This document shows, piece by piece, positions 34,978-43,521 of a stretch of DNA of 64,000 bases. The position numbers and the translations under genes are program-made. The stretch lies in assembly GCA_964400735.1 (NCBI GenBank), contig CAYNVQ010000004.1:310001-374000 (forward strand), read 5' to 3'. Under the pieces are notes generated by a model. That model had not been told where the DNA came from. It searched no databases and saw only the letters and a program-made list of their open reading frames with translations. Each line of letters opens with the position of its first letter. Positions within the stretch are counted from its first letter, which is position 1. Source of the stretch: CAYNVQ01 sp964400735 (GTDB taxonomy: Bacteria > Acidobacteriota > Aminicenantia > Aminicenantales > Aminicenantaceae).

Positions 34978-35095
34978 GATCTTTTGGAAGTCAGGCAGGC
35001 TGGTTAGGAAGCACTCAAGGCGGGCGGGTATGGAAAGCAAGCTTTAGTGGCAGGTTGAAGAGAGTGAACCGAGGAATGCAGGATGCTTCTCCCCA
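34978..35095 (-). repeat. MITE-like element, copy C (partial, reverse orientation)
   Basis: Lies between two minus-strand genes. Bases 34981-35006 are the exact reverse complement of 1978-2003 in copy A. Bases 35031-35076 match the reverse complement of 29111-29156 in copy B at about 42 of 46 positions, including AAGCAAGCTTT. It therefore links the A-type end with a B-type interior. The outer inverted repeats are not recognisable as a pair, so it is probably a decayed or truncated copy. Confidence 0.75.
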
Positions 35096-35102
35096 AATCA
35101 GT

Positions 35103-36350
35103 TCAATCGGCGATATAGCCCGCCCGGTATGTGACCTTATAACTTTTCCCCTTTATTCTGACTTTGATATTCCTGAATTTCCCGTCAGCTATGTAATTTT
35201 TAGGTGAGTAATACAGAAGATAATAATTTTCTGAAGCATAGGCGGCCTTTTTGAACGCGGCAGATGCATTTGCAGAACTGTCGATAATCCCTCCCGTGTC
35301 TTCGGCTATTCTGAGAAATGCGTTGAACACATCCTCGGTTATTTCCCGGTGTTTCAATCCTTGTTGAGAGCCCATTCTGGTCATATCGATCGAATCCATA
35401 ACGGGCTTTGTGATGTAGAGAAAATGGGCCGATATGGAGGAATCGGCGAAAAGGTTTTTTATGGTTTCCGTGTTAAAGGTAATGCTCTGAAGGATATCTG
35501 TTATATAGCTTTGAGAGGCTAAGGACATGCCTTCAGGCACTGTAGGATCGTAAATTTCAACCATTGGCGAAGTTCTATCGCTGTATTCGCCATAGAGCGG
35601 AATATTCTCCTGTTGATAAAAGAGAAAGACATGTTTCTGCCCTTCTTTGGCCTTTAGATAACTGGCAAATTCCTCCATTTTTTTTAAATCGACAAACCGG
35701 TACTGTTGAAGTTCCCTCAACGTTCTCATATAGCCGATGAAGCTGTCTTCTTCTGACTCAAGGGCATAATATTCGAGTTCCTGCATGAGAGCCTTGTATC
35801 TTCCGGAGGCCACTTCGATGTCTCTTCTCAACAGAAGCTGCATTTTTTCCTTGATCACCTGGCTGGGAAGCTTATCCGATAGGGCTTTGGAGCTTAAGTT
35901 ATAGGTTTTCAGCGGAGTAGCCACACTGAGGGTGTCTCCGGGGAGAAAAGTTTTCTTGAAAAAATATTCTAGAATTTCGTTGATCTTTGGGAGATATTCA
36001 TGCATTGAGAAAATGAAAACGAAGTTTCGGGAAACTTTTGGGGCGAATTTTTTTTCCGTTTCCTCTTCGATTTCTTCTTTTTCGATCTGTGTCTTTTTGA
36101 TCAAGTAAACGGCTTCAATTTTTTGAAGTTTCCCTTCTTCATATAGCTCAAAGTCCTCCAAAGTCAGGTTATCGATAAAAGTGTCACCTTTGAAGACCCG
36201 TACCGGAACTTCGACATTGATGGCCAGAGCCTTTTCTTGGATGGTTTCGTCGATTTCCTGGCCTTTAGCCATAAAAAAACTTGGGATAATCATAAGGATA
36301 AGGAAAATCGCAGGGAGAAGAAAAGTGATCTTCTTAATAATTTGTCTCAT
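35103..36350 (-). CDS. Secreted VWFA-related protein (Acidobacterial type), paralogue 2
   Basis: A 415-residue exported protein collinear with the protein at 23857-25086. After a signal peptide (about residues 1-30) it has the same opening (LAINVEVPVRVFKGDTFIDN, LTLEDFELYEEGKLQKIEAV), a VWA-like centre (EKKFAPKVSRNFVFIFS) and the same ending (SENYYLLYYSPKNYIADGKF, then KSYKVTYRAGYIAD). A longer acidic insert (EKEEIEEETEKK) distinguishes it. The ATG has only a weak GGA upstream. The copies lie 11 kb apart on opposite strands and are diverged, so this is an old duplication or separate recruitment. Its partner is unknown. Confidence 0.87.
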   Translation of the reverse strand: MRQIIKKITFLLPAIFLILMIIPSFFMAKGQEIDETIQEKALAINVEVPVRVFKGDTFIDNLTLEDFELYEEGKLQKIEAVYLIKKTQIEKEEIEEETEKKFAPKVSRNFVFIFSMHEYLPKINEILEYFFKKTFLPGDTLSVATPLKTYNLSSKALSDKLPSQVIKEKMQLLLRRDIEVASGRYKALMQELEYYALESEEDSFIGYMRTLRELQQYRFVDLKKMEEFASYLKAKEGQKHVFLFYQQENIPLYGEYSDRTSPMVEIYDPTVPEGMSLASQSYITDILQSITFNTETIKNLFADSSISAHFLYITKPVMDSIDMTRMGSQQGLKHREITEDVFNAFLRIAEDTGGIIDSSANASAAFKKAAYASENYYLLYYSPKNYIADGKFRNIKVRIKGKSYKVTYRAGYIAD

Positions 36351-36647
36351 ACTTTATCCATTCAATAAACAACAATCGATTCATCATTTCTTATGATACT
36401 CGATGTGGACGCTATCTCCAAGTGATAATGATCTAGGAAACTGAGTCGGCCATGTCATTTTCTTTTTTTTCTTTTTCGCTTGATTATGGTTTATTATAGG
36501 AATTCACCTCTGTGTGATGCGTGTAGTCTCACAGAGAGAAAGATTCAGAGGCAACCCTTAGCTGAAATAAAAGGATTAACCTGAATCGATCATTATGATT
36601 GTCTGGTCAGGTCGAAAATTTAGGCTAAACAAAAGGAAAGGTCAGAC
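36351..36647. other. Divergent intergenic region with an inverted repeat
   Basis: Separates the minus-strand VWA gene from the plus-strand decarboxylase gene, so it should contain both promoters. CTCTGTG at 36508-36514 is mirrored by CACAGAG at 36530-36536 across a 15-base loop, a possible operator or hairpin. The ribosome site of the decarboxylase (AAAGGAAAGG) lies at its end. No coding potential is seen. Confidence 0.4.
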
Positions 36648-38063
36648 ATGGATATCACAAATTTAGAATTATCACCTCAAGTCATGCAGCGGATGGGGGA
36701 GACGGCTTTGCACGCCGTTATCGAGCATATCCGCAATTTGCCTGGATCATCGTGCAACGAACTGGATAAATTTCCTCAAATTTCCGGTTCCTTATTGGAA
36801 GGGCCTCCAGAGAAGGGAATGGATTTTGAGGACATTCTCGATTTCTTGATGAAAAAAGCGATCCCTGCTTCCATCACCCACCCTCATCCATCCTTTATGG
36901 GCTACATTCCTGGAGGAGGGTTGTTCCCTTCGGCGATTGCCGATTTCATTGCGGCCGCCACAAATCGATATGTCGGTGTCAGTTTCGCTGCTCCGGCGTT
37001 AGCAAGCATAGAGAGGATTGTCTTGGATTGGTTCGCCCGATGGATGGGCTATCCCGATTCCACCCGCGGCATTTTGACCTCCGGGGGCTCTTTGGCTAAT
37101 TTTAGCGCTGTTGTCACGGCCCGCAAACATCTGCTGGGAGATAAACTCGAGAAGGGAACGATCTATATGTCCGACCAGACACACCATTGTGTAGCCAAAG
37201 TGGCGAAACTTGCCGGAATTCCGGAGAAAAACATCAGAAAATTAGAAACAGATGAAAATTTCCATGCGGTTCCGGAATATTTTGAGATGGCCATCAAGAA
37301 GGATCTCGACGAAGGAATGAAACCCTTTCTGCTGGTGGGCAATGCCGGAACCACGAATACGGGTGCCGTCGATCCTTTGATGGATTTGGGGGAGGTGGCC
37401 AGGGAATTTGGATTATGGTACCACCTTGATGCGGCCTACGGAGGGTTTTTCAATATCTGTCCTGAAGGGCAAAAAGTGCTCAGGGGAATCGAGGATTCCG
37501 ATTCCGTCGTGCTCGATCCCCACAAAGGCCTTTTTGTGCCCTACGGGACAGGAAGCCTGTTGGTCAAGAGGGGGGAACTCCTCCGGAAGGCCCATGCGAT
37601 GGCGGCTGATTACATACAGGATCATCCTCTATCGGAGGACGACTGGGATACTGCGGACTACTCTCCCGAGCTGTCCCGTTCTTTTCGGGGACTGCGCGTC
37701 TGGCTTCCCCTGAAGTATTATGGTGTCCAAGCCTTCCGGGAAAATCTTATCGAAAAACTACACCTGACGCAGTGGATGTATCGGCGCTTCGAGGAAGAGC
37801 CTAAATTTGAGTGTTTGAGCCCCCCGGATCTTTCGGCCATCGCTTTTCGATATCATCCCCAAAAAGGAGATAGGGAAGCCTTCAACCGTCTGTTGTTGAA
37901 AGCATTGGTGGCGAGCAAAAAGCTCTACCTCTCCTCTACCTTATTGAACGGCGAGTTCGTTATCCGTGTTTGCATTCTTACTTTCCGTACCCATAAATCC
38001 GAGGTGGAAAATGCTTTCGAGCTTATCCGGAGTACAGCCAGGCGATTAGAGGCGGATGCTTAG
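36648..38063 (+). CDS. PLP-dependent group II amino acid decarboxylase (aromatic-L-amino-acid decarboxylase family)
   Basis: A 471-residue cytoplasmic fold-type I PLP enzyme. The PLP lysine is Lys293 in LDPHKGLFVPYGTG, the pyridine-nitrogen aspartate Asp261 in YHLDAAYGG, and the stacking histidine lies in SDQTHHCVAK (179-180). The N-terminal pattern HPHPSFMGYIPGGGLFPSAI, followed by GILTSGGSLANFSAV, is typical of the tyrosine/tryptophan decarboxylase branch. Such enzymes remove CO2 from aromatic amino acids, though homologues on other substrates or with aldehyde-synthase activity exist. The gene stands alone between a divergent VWA gene and the convergent DUF6305 gene. AAAGGAAAGG precedes the ATG. 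Confidence 0.92.
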   Translation: MDITNLELSPQVMQRMGETALHAVIEHIRNLPGSSCNELDKFPQISGSLLEGPPEKGMDFEDILDFLMKKAIPASITHPHPSFMGYIPGGGLFPSAIADFIAAATNRYVGVSFAAPALASIERIVLDWFARWMGYPDSTRGILTSGGSLANFSAVVTARKHLLGDKLEKGTIYMSDQTHHCVAKVAKLAGIPEKNIRKLETDENFHAVPEYFEMAIKKDLDEGMKPFLLVGNAGTTNTGAVDPLMDLGEVAREFGLWYHLDAAYGGFFNICPEGQKVLRGIEDSDSVVLDPHKGLFVPYGTGSLLVKRGELLRKAHAMAADYIQDHPLSEDDWDTADYSPELSRSFRGLRVWLPLKYYGVQAFRENLIEKLHLTQWMYRRFEEEPKFECLSPPDLSAIAFRYHPQKGDREAFNRLLLKALVASKKLYLSSTLLNGEFVIRVCILTFRTHKSEVENAFELIRSTARRLEADA

Positions 38064-38138
38064 GATAGACTTGTCCCTCAAAATGAATGGGATTCGCTCG
38101 GATATCGAATTTTAGGGATGGAGAGATTCGGCCCCGTC

Positions 38139-38804
38139 TTATTCGAAAACCTTTTTAAGGATATCCACGATCTCGAGGGCGTACTCCACTTCGGTCAGAG
38201 GGATTCCTTTTTCCTTGGCAATGTTGGTAAATCGTCCGTCTTTATTGCTGTCGGCGACCACGATGATGTAGTCGGCAAAGGGGGCCACCGCATCGATCAT
38301 CCGCTCGTTGTCGCTTCCCGGGGCACCTCTTCCGGATGTCCCGGCTGCATGGAGGGCGATGACAAAAATATTGTTCTGTTGGCAGTATTCGATGATCTTT
38401 TCCAATCGGTTGACTTCTGCTTCGACGGTTAAACCGGAAGCTCCCATTCCTTTCAAGCTGGCACCGATAGCAAAAATGATGGTTTTATAGGGAGTGCCCT
38501 TGGGATAGGCGTCTAAGTCCGTGTTCACCTCGACATGAAAGCCCGGACCTGATTCCTTGTCGGCAAGACCGACCCCTGATTTGACAAGTTCTACAGAAGG
38601 GGCGTCACAGTAATCATATGGTATACCCGCTTCTTCACAAATGACATTCAAGGTATCGACATCCGTACTCTGTCCCGCAGAGGTCGTGAGCACCGGGAGA
38701 TTGGCCTTAGGAACATCCGATTGAGCCGCCGCCAAGGAAGATAAAAAGAAGATGAGGCCCAAAAGCAACGAAAAGGACAGGATTGATTTTTTCAGTATTT
38801 TCAT
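38139..38804 (-). CDS. Exported DUF6305-like protein, last gene of a five-gene cassette
   Basis: A 221-residue exported protein with a signal peptide (residues 1-27, ending LAAAQ). The mature part is an alpha/beta domain: PVLTTSAGQSTDVDTLNVIC, then YKTIIFAIGASLKGMGASGL, FVIALHAAGTSGRGAPGSD and DYIIVVADSNKDGRFTNIA. I recall this pattern as DUF6305, a family without known function; the assignment is from memory. The GASLKG and TSGRGAPGSDNE segments look like ligand-binding loops. A strong ribosome site (AAAAGGAG) precedes the ATG. It follows the C69 dipeptidase by 84 bases on the same strand, suggesting a periplasmic accessory or solute-binding role. Confidence 0.82.
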   Translation of the reverse strand: MKILKKSILSFSLLLGLIFFLSSLAAAQSDVPKANLPVLTTSAGQSTDVDTLNVICEEAGIPYDYCDAPSVELVKSGVGLADKESGPGFHVEVNTDLDAYPKGTPYKTIIFAIGASLKGMGASGLTVEAEVNRLEKIIEYCQQNNIFVIALHAAGTSGRGAPGSDNERMIDAVAPFADYIIVVADSNKDGRFTNIAKEKGIPLTEVEYALEIVDILKKVFE

Positions 38805-38888
38805 CTTTTTATTTCTCCTTTTATGATTTTGACTGGTTTTTCCAGAATTTATTCAGGTTATCTTCTCGAATGATTCGAAACCCTTTTG

Positions 38889-40649
38889 TTACTCTTCCTG
38901 GGGCTTTAATTTATCATACTCGATGATTTTTTTTAGCCACCAATCCGGATACTGGATACGGTTGAATTCCCGGGTCTTCACATCGTAGATGAACATCTTG
39001 TTGTACTTGACGAACAGATCATCACCCAGTTTCCACCAGGCATCCACCACGCTGTTGGCGTTGTTCAGGCAGTAATCGGTCAAAAACTCCTTGGCTTGGG
39101 CAGGATTCTTTTTGAACAGCTCACCGGCGATTTGGTCGATGACCGGCAGCTTGTCCATCGCAGCGCCCTCCCACTTTTCCTGGACTTTTCGTACATCCTC
39201 TATAGCCAGAGAATATGCCACGTTGGTGTGGAAATCCACGTAGTCGAACGCCCATCTGGCCGATTCCCGGTTGAATTCCCAGTGGTCTCCTATCTCGAAG
39301 GAATGGGGGATTCCGTTGATCCCGGCATAAAGGGGCATGAAGCAGGAGGTGTCCTGGGCTCCGAAAGCCAGCCATACGATTCCTCCGATGGGGTGGGGAA
39401 GCCACCCTCTAGACTGGGTGACGGTCACATACTCGGCCCGGTTGTCGCTGATGAATCGCTTGGTGTTGAAGTGTTCTCCTTCGAAGTCATAGGGTCTGGT
39501 CAGGTAGTTGGGGTTGGAGAAAGGACCTGCTTGGATGGTGTATCTCAGATCGAACATGGTATCATGGTATTTATCCCGGGTGAGCGCGATGACATCCTCG
39601 GCCGACAATTTTTTATCCGGTTTCACAGAAAAGGGAAGATCAAAGTTGAGTGTATCTGCACTGAATTTTTGGGAAGGCGCGACAAGGTCGAAGAACCGCC
39701 ACAGACGGGCGTGCCACCCTCTGGTGTTGACGGCGCTGCCTTCACTATCTTCTTTGGTGGCATATGCTTTTTTCCAGTTAAAGGGCTCGCCACTATCAGG
39801 GTTATAGTACCCTTTTTCGACAGCGTAGGAGACGGCGTTGGGGGAGGCCAGGAAATAGTCGGGATTGTCCAGGTCGATCTCTCCAATACGCGACTCATTC
39901 GGACACACGCTGACATGATCGTCGGGAACCCTTTGGGCACACCATACAGCGCCAGGCTTGCCGCTCTTCGGCGTCCAAAGCGGACCTACGGGCATGATTT
40001 CGAAGATCCACACTTCTTTAGTATCGGCCACAGCCAGCATCTCTCCGGTATCGGTGAATCCGTAACCATACTGTTCACCCAGCGATCCCATGAGCTTGAC
40101 GGCTTCCCGTGCTGTTTTGCACCGCTCCATGGCTAGCAGGGTCAGCATGGTGATGTCGAATTTTGCGGAAGGGGTGGGGTTGTTCATCTCATTTCGGCAT
40201 CCGATGGTCGATTCTCCCATGGCCAGTTGTTGATCGTTCATGTACCCGAACGCTCCATGGAGATAAGCGTAGGTATGCTCTACCTGGGGGATTTCGACGC
40301 CGGTGAAGTTGTTTTTGTAAATTTCCCATTTCAGACCCTGTTCCGGAGGAAAGGTTTTGAACTGGTCGATATGATAGATCTTCTGGGTGGATTTTGGTTC
40401 GTGATCTGCAGCGGGCACATACCGCCAGGTCCAGTCACACAATCCGCAGTCGCAGGTATGGGTTGTCATCACCGAGCCATCGACCGAAGCGTCCTTTCCG
40501 ACGATGATGACCGTGCAGGCATCCAGGGGTTTTTCGAGAATGGCCCTATCAATACCATTTCCCTCTGAGGGTGAAAAGGCTAGGATGATCGCCACGGCCG
40601 CGGTGGCAAACAAGATACAGCTAAAAACCAGGATCTTTTTTTTCGTCAC
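38889..40649 (-). CDS. Exported C69 family dipeptidase
   Basis: N-terminal nucleophile peptidase of the C69 (U34) family, 586 residues, cleaving dipeptides outside the inner membrane. An N-terminal hydrophobic segment (residues 6-26) is followed by a short pro-region and the candidate nucleophile Cys45 in KPLDACTVIIVGKDAS, which would be exposed by autoprocessing. The family motif continues as DGSVMTTHTCDCG, and later segments such as MGESTIGCRNEM and WIFEIMPVGPLW are typical. The GTG at 40649 is chosen because GGAGG stands 5 bases upstream; the longer frame to 40694 runs into the repeat. The leader carries one copy of the three-copy conserved element. Confidence 0.93.
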   Translation of the reverse strand: MTKKKILVFSCILFATAAVAIILAFSPSEGNGIDRAILEKPLDACTVIIVGKDASVDGSVMTTHTCDCGLCDWTWRYVPAADHEPKSTQKIYHIDQFKTFPPEQGLKWEIYKNNFTGVEIPQVEHTYAYLHGAFGYMNDQQLAMGESTIGCRNEMNNPTPSAKFDITMLTLLAMERCKTAREAVKLMGSLGEQYGYGFTDTGEMLAVADTKEVWIFEIMPVGPLWTPKSGKPGAVWCAQRVPDDHVSVCPNESRIGEIDLDNPDYFLASPNAVSYAVEKGYYNPDSGEPFNWKKAYATKEDSEGSAVNTRGWHARLWRFFDLVAPSQKFSADTLNFDLPFSVKPDKKLSAEDVIALTRDKYHDTMFDLRYTIQAGPFSNPNYLTRPYDFEGEHFNTKRFISDNRAEYVTVTQSRGWLPHPIGGIVWLAFGAQDTSCFMPLYAGINGIPHSFEIGDHWEFNRESARWAFDYVDFHTNVAYSLAIEDVRKVQEKWEGAAMDKLPVIDQIAGELFKKNPAQAKEFLTDYCLNNANSVVDAWWKLGDDLFVKYNKMFIYDVKTREFNRIQYPDWWLKKIIEYDKLKPQEE

Positions 40650-40676
40650 TTTGTCCTCCCTTTGGTAAAAGATTGA

Positions 40677-40795
40677 GCTTTGACCCAAAGTCATGGGAAA
40701 TTAAATGCAGATCTTGGTGCAAGGCAATGCCGGAGCGGAATTGAATGGCGTAAGAAAACTGAACTGGAGCGAAGACATTTCCCTGCACCTTAGAG
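40677..40795 (-). repeat. Conserved leader element, copy 1 (upstream of the C69 dipeptidase)
   Basis: Read on the minus strand, 40745-40677 aligns with 63039-63112 and with the corresponding part of 48829-48896. Shared segments are TTCAAT followed by CCGCTCCG, then GCATTTAATTTCC and GACTTTGGG, then AAAG. The element ends 28 bases before the GTG start of the dipeptidase. At 40768-40795 a second, inverted partial copy (GACATTTCCCTGCACC) pairs with 40717-40740, so this copy can fold into a hairpin. Confidence 0.65.
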
Positions 40796-40858
40796 TTATT
40801 CCTCATTCCCGTCCCTTTGGGAAAGCCTCTAAGATTTTATTGATGAATATATGGGCAT

Positions 40859-42040
40859 TCAATTCAAATAGATTCTTTTCGGGTCCGCCTCGTCGGGATC
40901 GTGGTAGTAATACCCCACGCCGTTTTTGACCACCTCGGCGTATTTCGGCACATTTTCGACAGATATGGGCTTATCCGGAAATTTTTTGCTGTATTGACGC
41001 ATCAGCTCCAATACCACCGAACAGTGCTGTCCCACCCTTTTGGCCATGGGCCATCCTGTCTCATCATACGGCACGAACAGTTTCCCTTCCTTTGCCAGGC
41101 TCAACAGGAAGGGGTCCTTGCCATCTAGAAGAAGTTCCACGGTTTTCGGTCCTGTTGGCTGGTCGAGAAAGGGGATGGGTGCTTCCAGAAGAAAGGGCAT
41201 GGCATCCGAATAATCGCCGATCTCCCGGTGGGAAAGCCCCCTGAACCCGGTAGGGGAGGGTTCGACATGGTTGTCGAATTTTTCCATGGCCTTGACCGTT
41301 AAAGAGGTCAGGGTAGCGATCCGTGTGGATTTGTCGGGCGCTACGATACAGTTGGTGACCGGGAACATGGTCTCCGCTCCATGGAGATCGATGGCCACAT
41401 CCACATTTTCCTCCCGGATGACCTGCATGGCCGCATAGGTCACCTTTTCCATGAGCGGCCCGTTCGGCCTTCCCGGCCAGGTGCGGTTGGTGTTGCGGGC
41501 GTCGATGAAGGAGAGGAGCTGCCTGTCGGGGTAGTGGATATAAACATCCGGATCAGGCCATTGGTCCAGCCAGGAAGCATCCCTGTTCCCCATCCGGAAC
41601 TTTTTGCTTCCCCACTCCGTTGCGATCTCGAAATAGAGTGGATAGCCATCTCCAGGCCGGGTGTTCAGGCTGGCGCTGTGGTTGAATTCAGGAATGATGA
41701 TCAGGGTCCCTTTTTCCACCACGGCATTTTCGAGAAAGATTAAACTGGAGAGGATGGCGGCCGGCTCGTTGGCATGGGTGTTGGCCATTATCAATACTTT
41801 TCCGCCCTCTTCTCTGCCTTTAAGGAAGAACACATAGGTGTCGGCCATGGTTCCCTTGAGGCCTGGGCAATAATCGCTCAATTTTTTGACCTGCGAAATG
41901 CCGGGTCCGGCCACAAGAGGCAGTTGGAAATGCCGGTGCCTGTAAAGATCCACTCCCCCCACTATCATCAAGGCTCCTATGAGAGCCAGAAACACGATCT
42001 TTGTTAGCCAAATGCGCTTCATCGTTTTTTCCGTTTTCAT
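40859..42040 (-). CDS. Succinylglutamate desuccinylase/aspartoacylase-like M14 metalloenzyme
   Basis: A 393-residue zinc enzyme with an N-terminal transmembrane or signal segment (residues 12-30), so it acts in the periplasm or on the outer face of the inner membrane. The zinc site of the AstE/aspartoacylase family is visible: His89 and Glu92 in ANTHANEPAAIL and His220 in VAIDLHGAETMFP. Family members hydrolyse N-acyl amino acids. The substrate here is unknown, but the neighbours (permease, dipeptidase) point to small amidated compounds or peptides. Its ATG overlaps the stop of the 51-aa gene by four bases (ATGA), a sign of translational coupling. The gap to the downstream dipeptidase holds the conserved leader element. 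Confidence 0.9.
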   Translation of the reverse strand: MKTEKTMKRIWLTKIVFLALIGALMIVGGVDLYRHRHFQLPLVAGPGISQVKKLSDYCPGLKGTMADTYVFFLKGREEGGKVLIMANTHANEPAAILSSLIFLENAVVEKGTLIIIPEFNHSASLNTRPGDGYPLYFEIATEWGSKKFRMGNRDASWLDQWPDPDVYIHYPDRQLLSFIDARNTNRTWPGRPNGPLMEKVTYAAMQVIREENVDVAIDLHGAETMFPVTNCIVAPDKSTRIATLTSLTVKAMEKFDNHVEPSPTGFRGLSHREIGDYSDAMPFLLEAPIPFLDQPTGPKTVELLLDGKDPFLLSLAKEGKLFVPYDETGWPMAKRVGQHCSVVLELMRQYSKKFPDKPISVENVPKYAEVVKNGVGYYYHDPDEADPKRIYLN

Positions 42041-42192
42041 TTAACCCGCAGCACCCTAAGAATGAGAGGGATCAGAACCAGCAGATAAAGGATCATATCA
42101 TTGGCGCTTTTTTTCTCTTTGATAAAATTCCAAAGCAAGATACCTATCAGATAAACGCATATCACGTAATAGAAAATCATGATCAGAGGCAT
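42037..42192 (-). CDS. 51-aa two-helix membrane protein within the permease cassette
   Basis: A short gene of 52 codons. Translation gives MPLIMIFYYVICVYLIGILL at the N-terminus, a short charged loop (KEKKSANDM) and a second hydrophobic helix ending LRVLRVK. AGGGAG lies about 9 bases before the ATG, the gene sits 15 bases after the permease stop, and its TGA overlaps the ATG of the aspartoacylase-like gene (ATGA). The spacing and overlap make it very likely real. A small integral protein next to a large permease recalls the small subunit of tripartite transporters, but at 51 residues with two helices it is much shorter; I cannot assign a family. Confidence 0.8.
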   Translation of the reverse strand: MPLIMIFYYVICVYLIGILLWNFIKEKKSANDMILYLLVLIPLILRVLRVK

Positions 42193-42207
42193 GGTTTCAT
42201 CTCCCTG

Positions 42208-43521
42208 TCACATACTCCATCTTACCAGAAAATCCAGTTTGGCGCTGAATACGACCATCAGGATGCCCACGATGGTTATCACGATCCAGGGAAGCCAGGT
42301 GCTTTTCAAGAAAGACCAGTAGCTGCCCTTGTATTCGGAGACCATAACAGAGAGCCGTCCGATCAAGGCAGTGGGCGGCAATCCGTCGCCCAGCGGCCAG
42401 AGAAGGCTCAAGCCGGCCAGAGCGACCGTGGCATGGAGGCCTATGGAATCCAAAAACCAGATGAGCGGTATACCCAAAATGGCGGCTGCCCCATAGGTCA
42501 ACACTCCCTCTGAAACCGGGATCACCACGGCCAGGGAGATGAACAGCAATACAAGCGGCGTGCTGATGACAGCAAAAGAGAGCAATCCCCGTACACCTGT
42601 AGCGGTCATAATCTGCTGGAGCATACCCACAACGATCATTGTGGCCAGCAAAGGAAGGAGCTTTTTCATGGTATCGGCCGAAAGTTTGAGGATGTTGATC
42701 CTTTTCGGGCTGAGAAGCCAGGCCGCCAAGGCGGCTACCGTAAATTCCAGGGGCAATCCCAATATGGGGATATCGAAAGGCCATATACGATAGGCCATGA
42801 CGAGACCGAAAAAGATAAGAAAGGGAACGAGCACCCGCCACCAGCTCATTTTTGCCGGGACCTCGGGCATTTCTTGCAGCACGGTTTCCCGGTCCATCCT
42901 GCTTTCTCTCTTCCATCCCAGAGTGAGGACCGTGAATATGCCCAAGATGAGAACTGGAATACCCAAGGGGAGTTCGAAACCCACATAAGGGATGGCTGTC
43001 CCAGCGCAGGTGATCATGGCCCAGATATTCACGGGCGGGGCTGCCGCACTCAAACCGGCGACGATAAAAATAATGGCTGCCACCTTGCGTTTGGGAATCC
43101 CGAGATACCCGAGGGCTAGCGCTGTCGGGGCTCCTACCACCAGTAGGGACACACTTCCCGCACCAGTGAGAGCGCCCGGAATGAGGATGATGATCATCAG
43201 GAGAAGCAGAGCTACCATGCGGACATTATAGAAATACTTGATCGTGGCCCGTACCACATAGTTTACTCCGCCGGACTCATTGACGATGGCCATGAAAATG
43301 GTCGCCGTGGAAAAGACGAGGATAACATCCAGGTATGTAAAAGAGCCTTCGACAAGATGACGGGGCAATTGGAGCAAAGGGGGAGTGTCCAGAAAAGCGC
43401 CGGCGATGCCTCCGGCTACGGCCGAGGCAAGCATGCTGATTTCGACGGAAAGCCTGTTCGCCTTGGCCACGGCGTAGGCGGCGACCATAATGATGAGAAT
43501 GATACCGATCTGAAGCTGCAT
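42208..43521 (-). CDS. Ion-transporter superfamily permease (TRAP large-subunit/citrate-type)
   Basis: A 437-residue polytopic inner-membrane protein with roughly eleven to twelve hydrophobic segments. The internal pattern of the ion-transporter superfamily is visible: GALTGAGSVSLLVVGAPTAL in the first half and VIPVSEGVLTYGAAAILGIP in the second, both resembling re-entrant hairpin motifs. It resembles TRAP large subunits (DctM) and CitM/DASS carriers in general, not enough to name a substrate. No periplasmic TRAP binding protein is nearby, unless DUF6305 serves this role. The ATG at 43521 is preferred over a TTG 12 bases earlier; neither has a strong ribosome site. It is the first gene of the five-gene minus-strand cassette. 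Confidence 0.88.
   Translation of the reverse strand: MQLQIGIILIIMVAAYAVAKANRLSVEISMLASAVAGGIAGAFLDTPPLLQLPRHLVEGSFTYLDVILVFSTATIFMAIVNESGGVNYVVRATIKYFYNVRMVALLLLMIIILIPGALTGAGSVSLLVVGAPTALALGYLGIPKRKVAAIIFIVAGLSAAAPPVNIWAMITCAGTAIPYVGFELPLGIPVLILGIFTVLTLGWKRESRMDRETVLQEMPEVPAKMSWWRVLVPFLIFFGLVMAYRIWPFDIPILGLPLEFTVAALAAWLLSPKRINILKLSADTMKKLLPLLATMIVVGMLQQIMTATGVRGLLSFAVISTPLVLLFISLAVVIPVSEGVLTYGAAAILGIPLIWFLDSIGLHATVALAGLSLLWPLGDGLPPTALIGRLSVMVSEYKGSYWSFLKSTWLPWIVITIVGILMVVFSAKLDFLVRWSM

Noticed and set aside
39096..40136. A 346-codon open frame antisense to the C69 dipeptidase
   Set aside because: No family features, no ribosome site, fully inside a confident gene.
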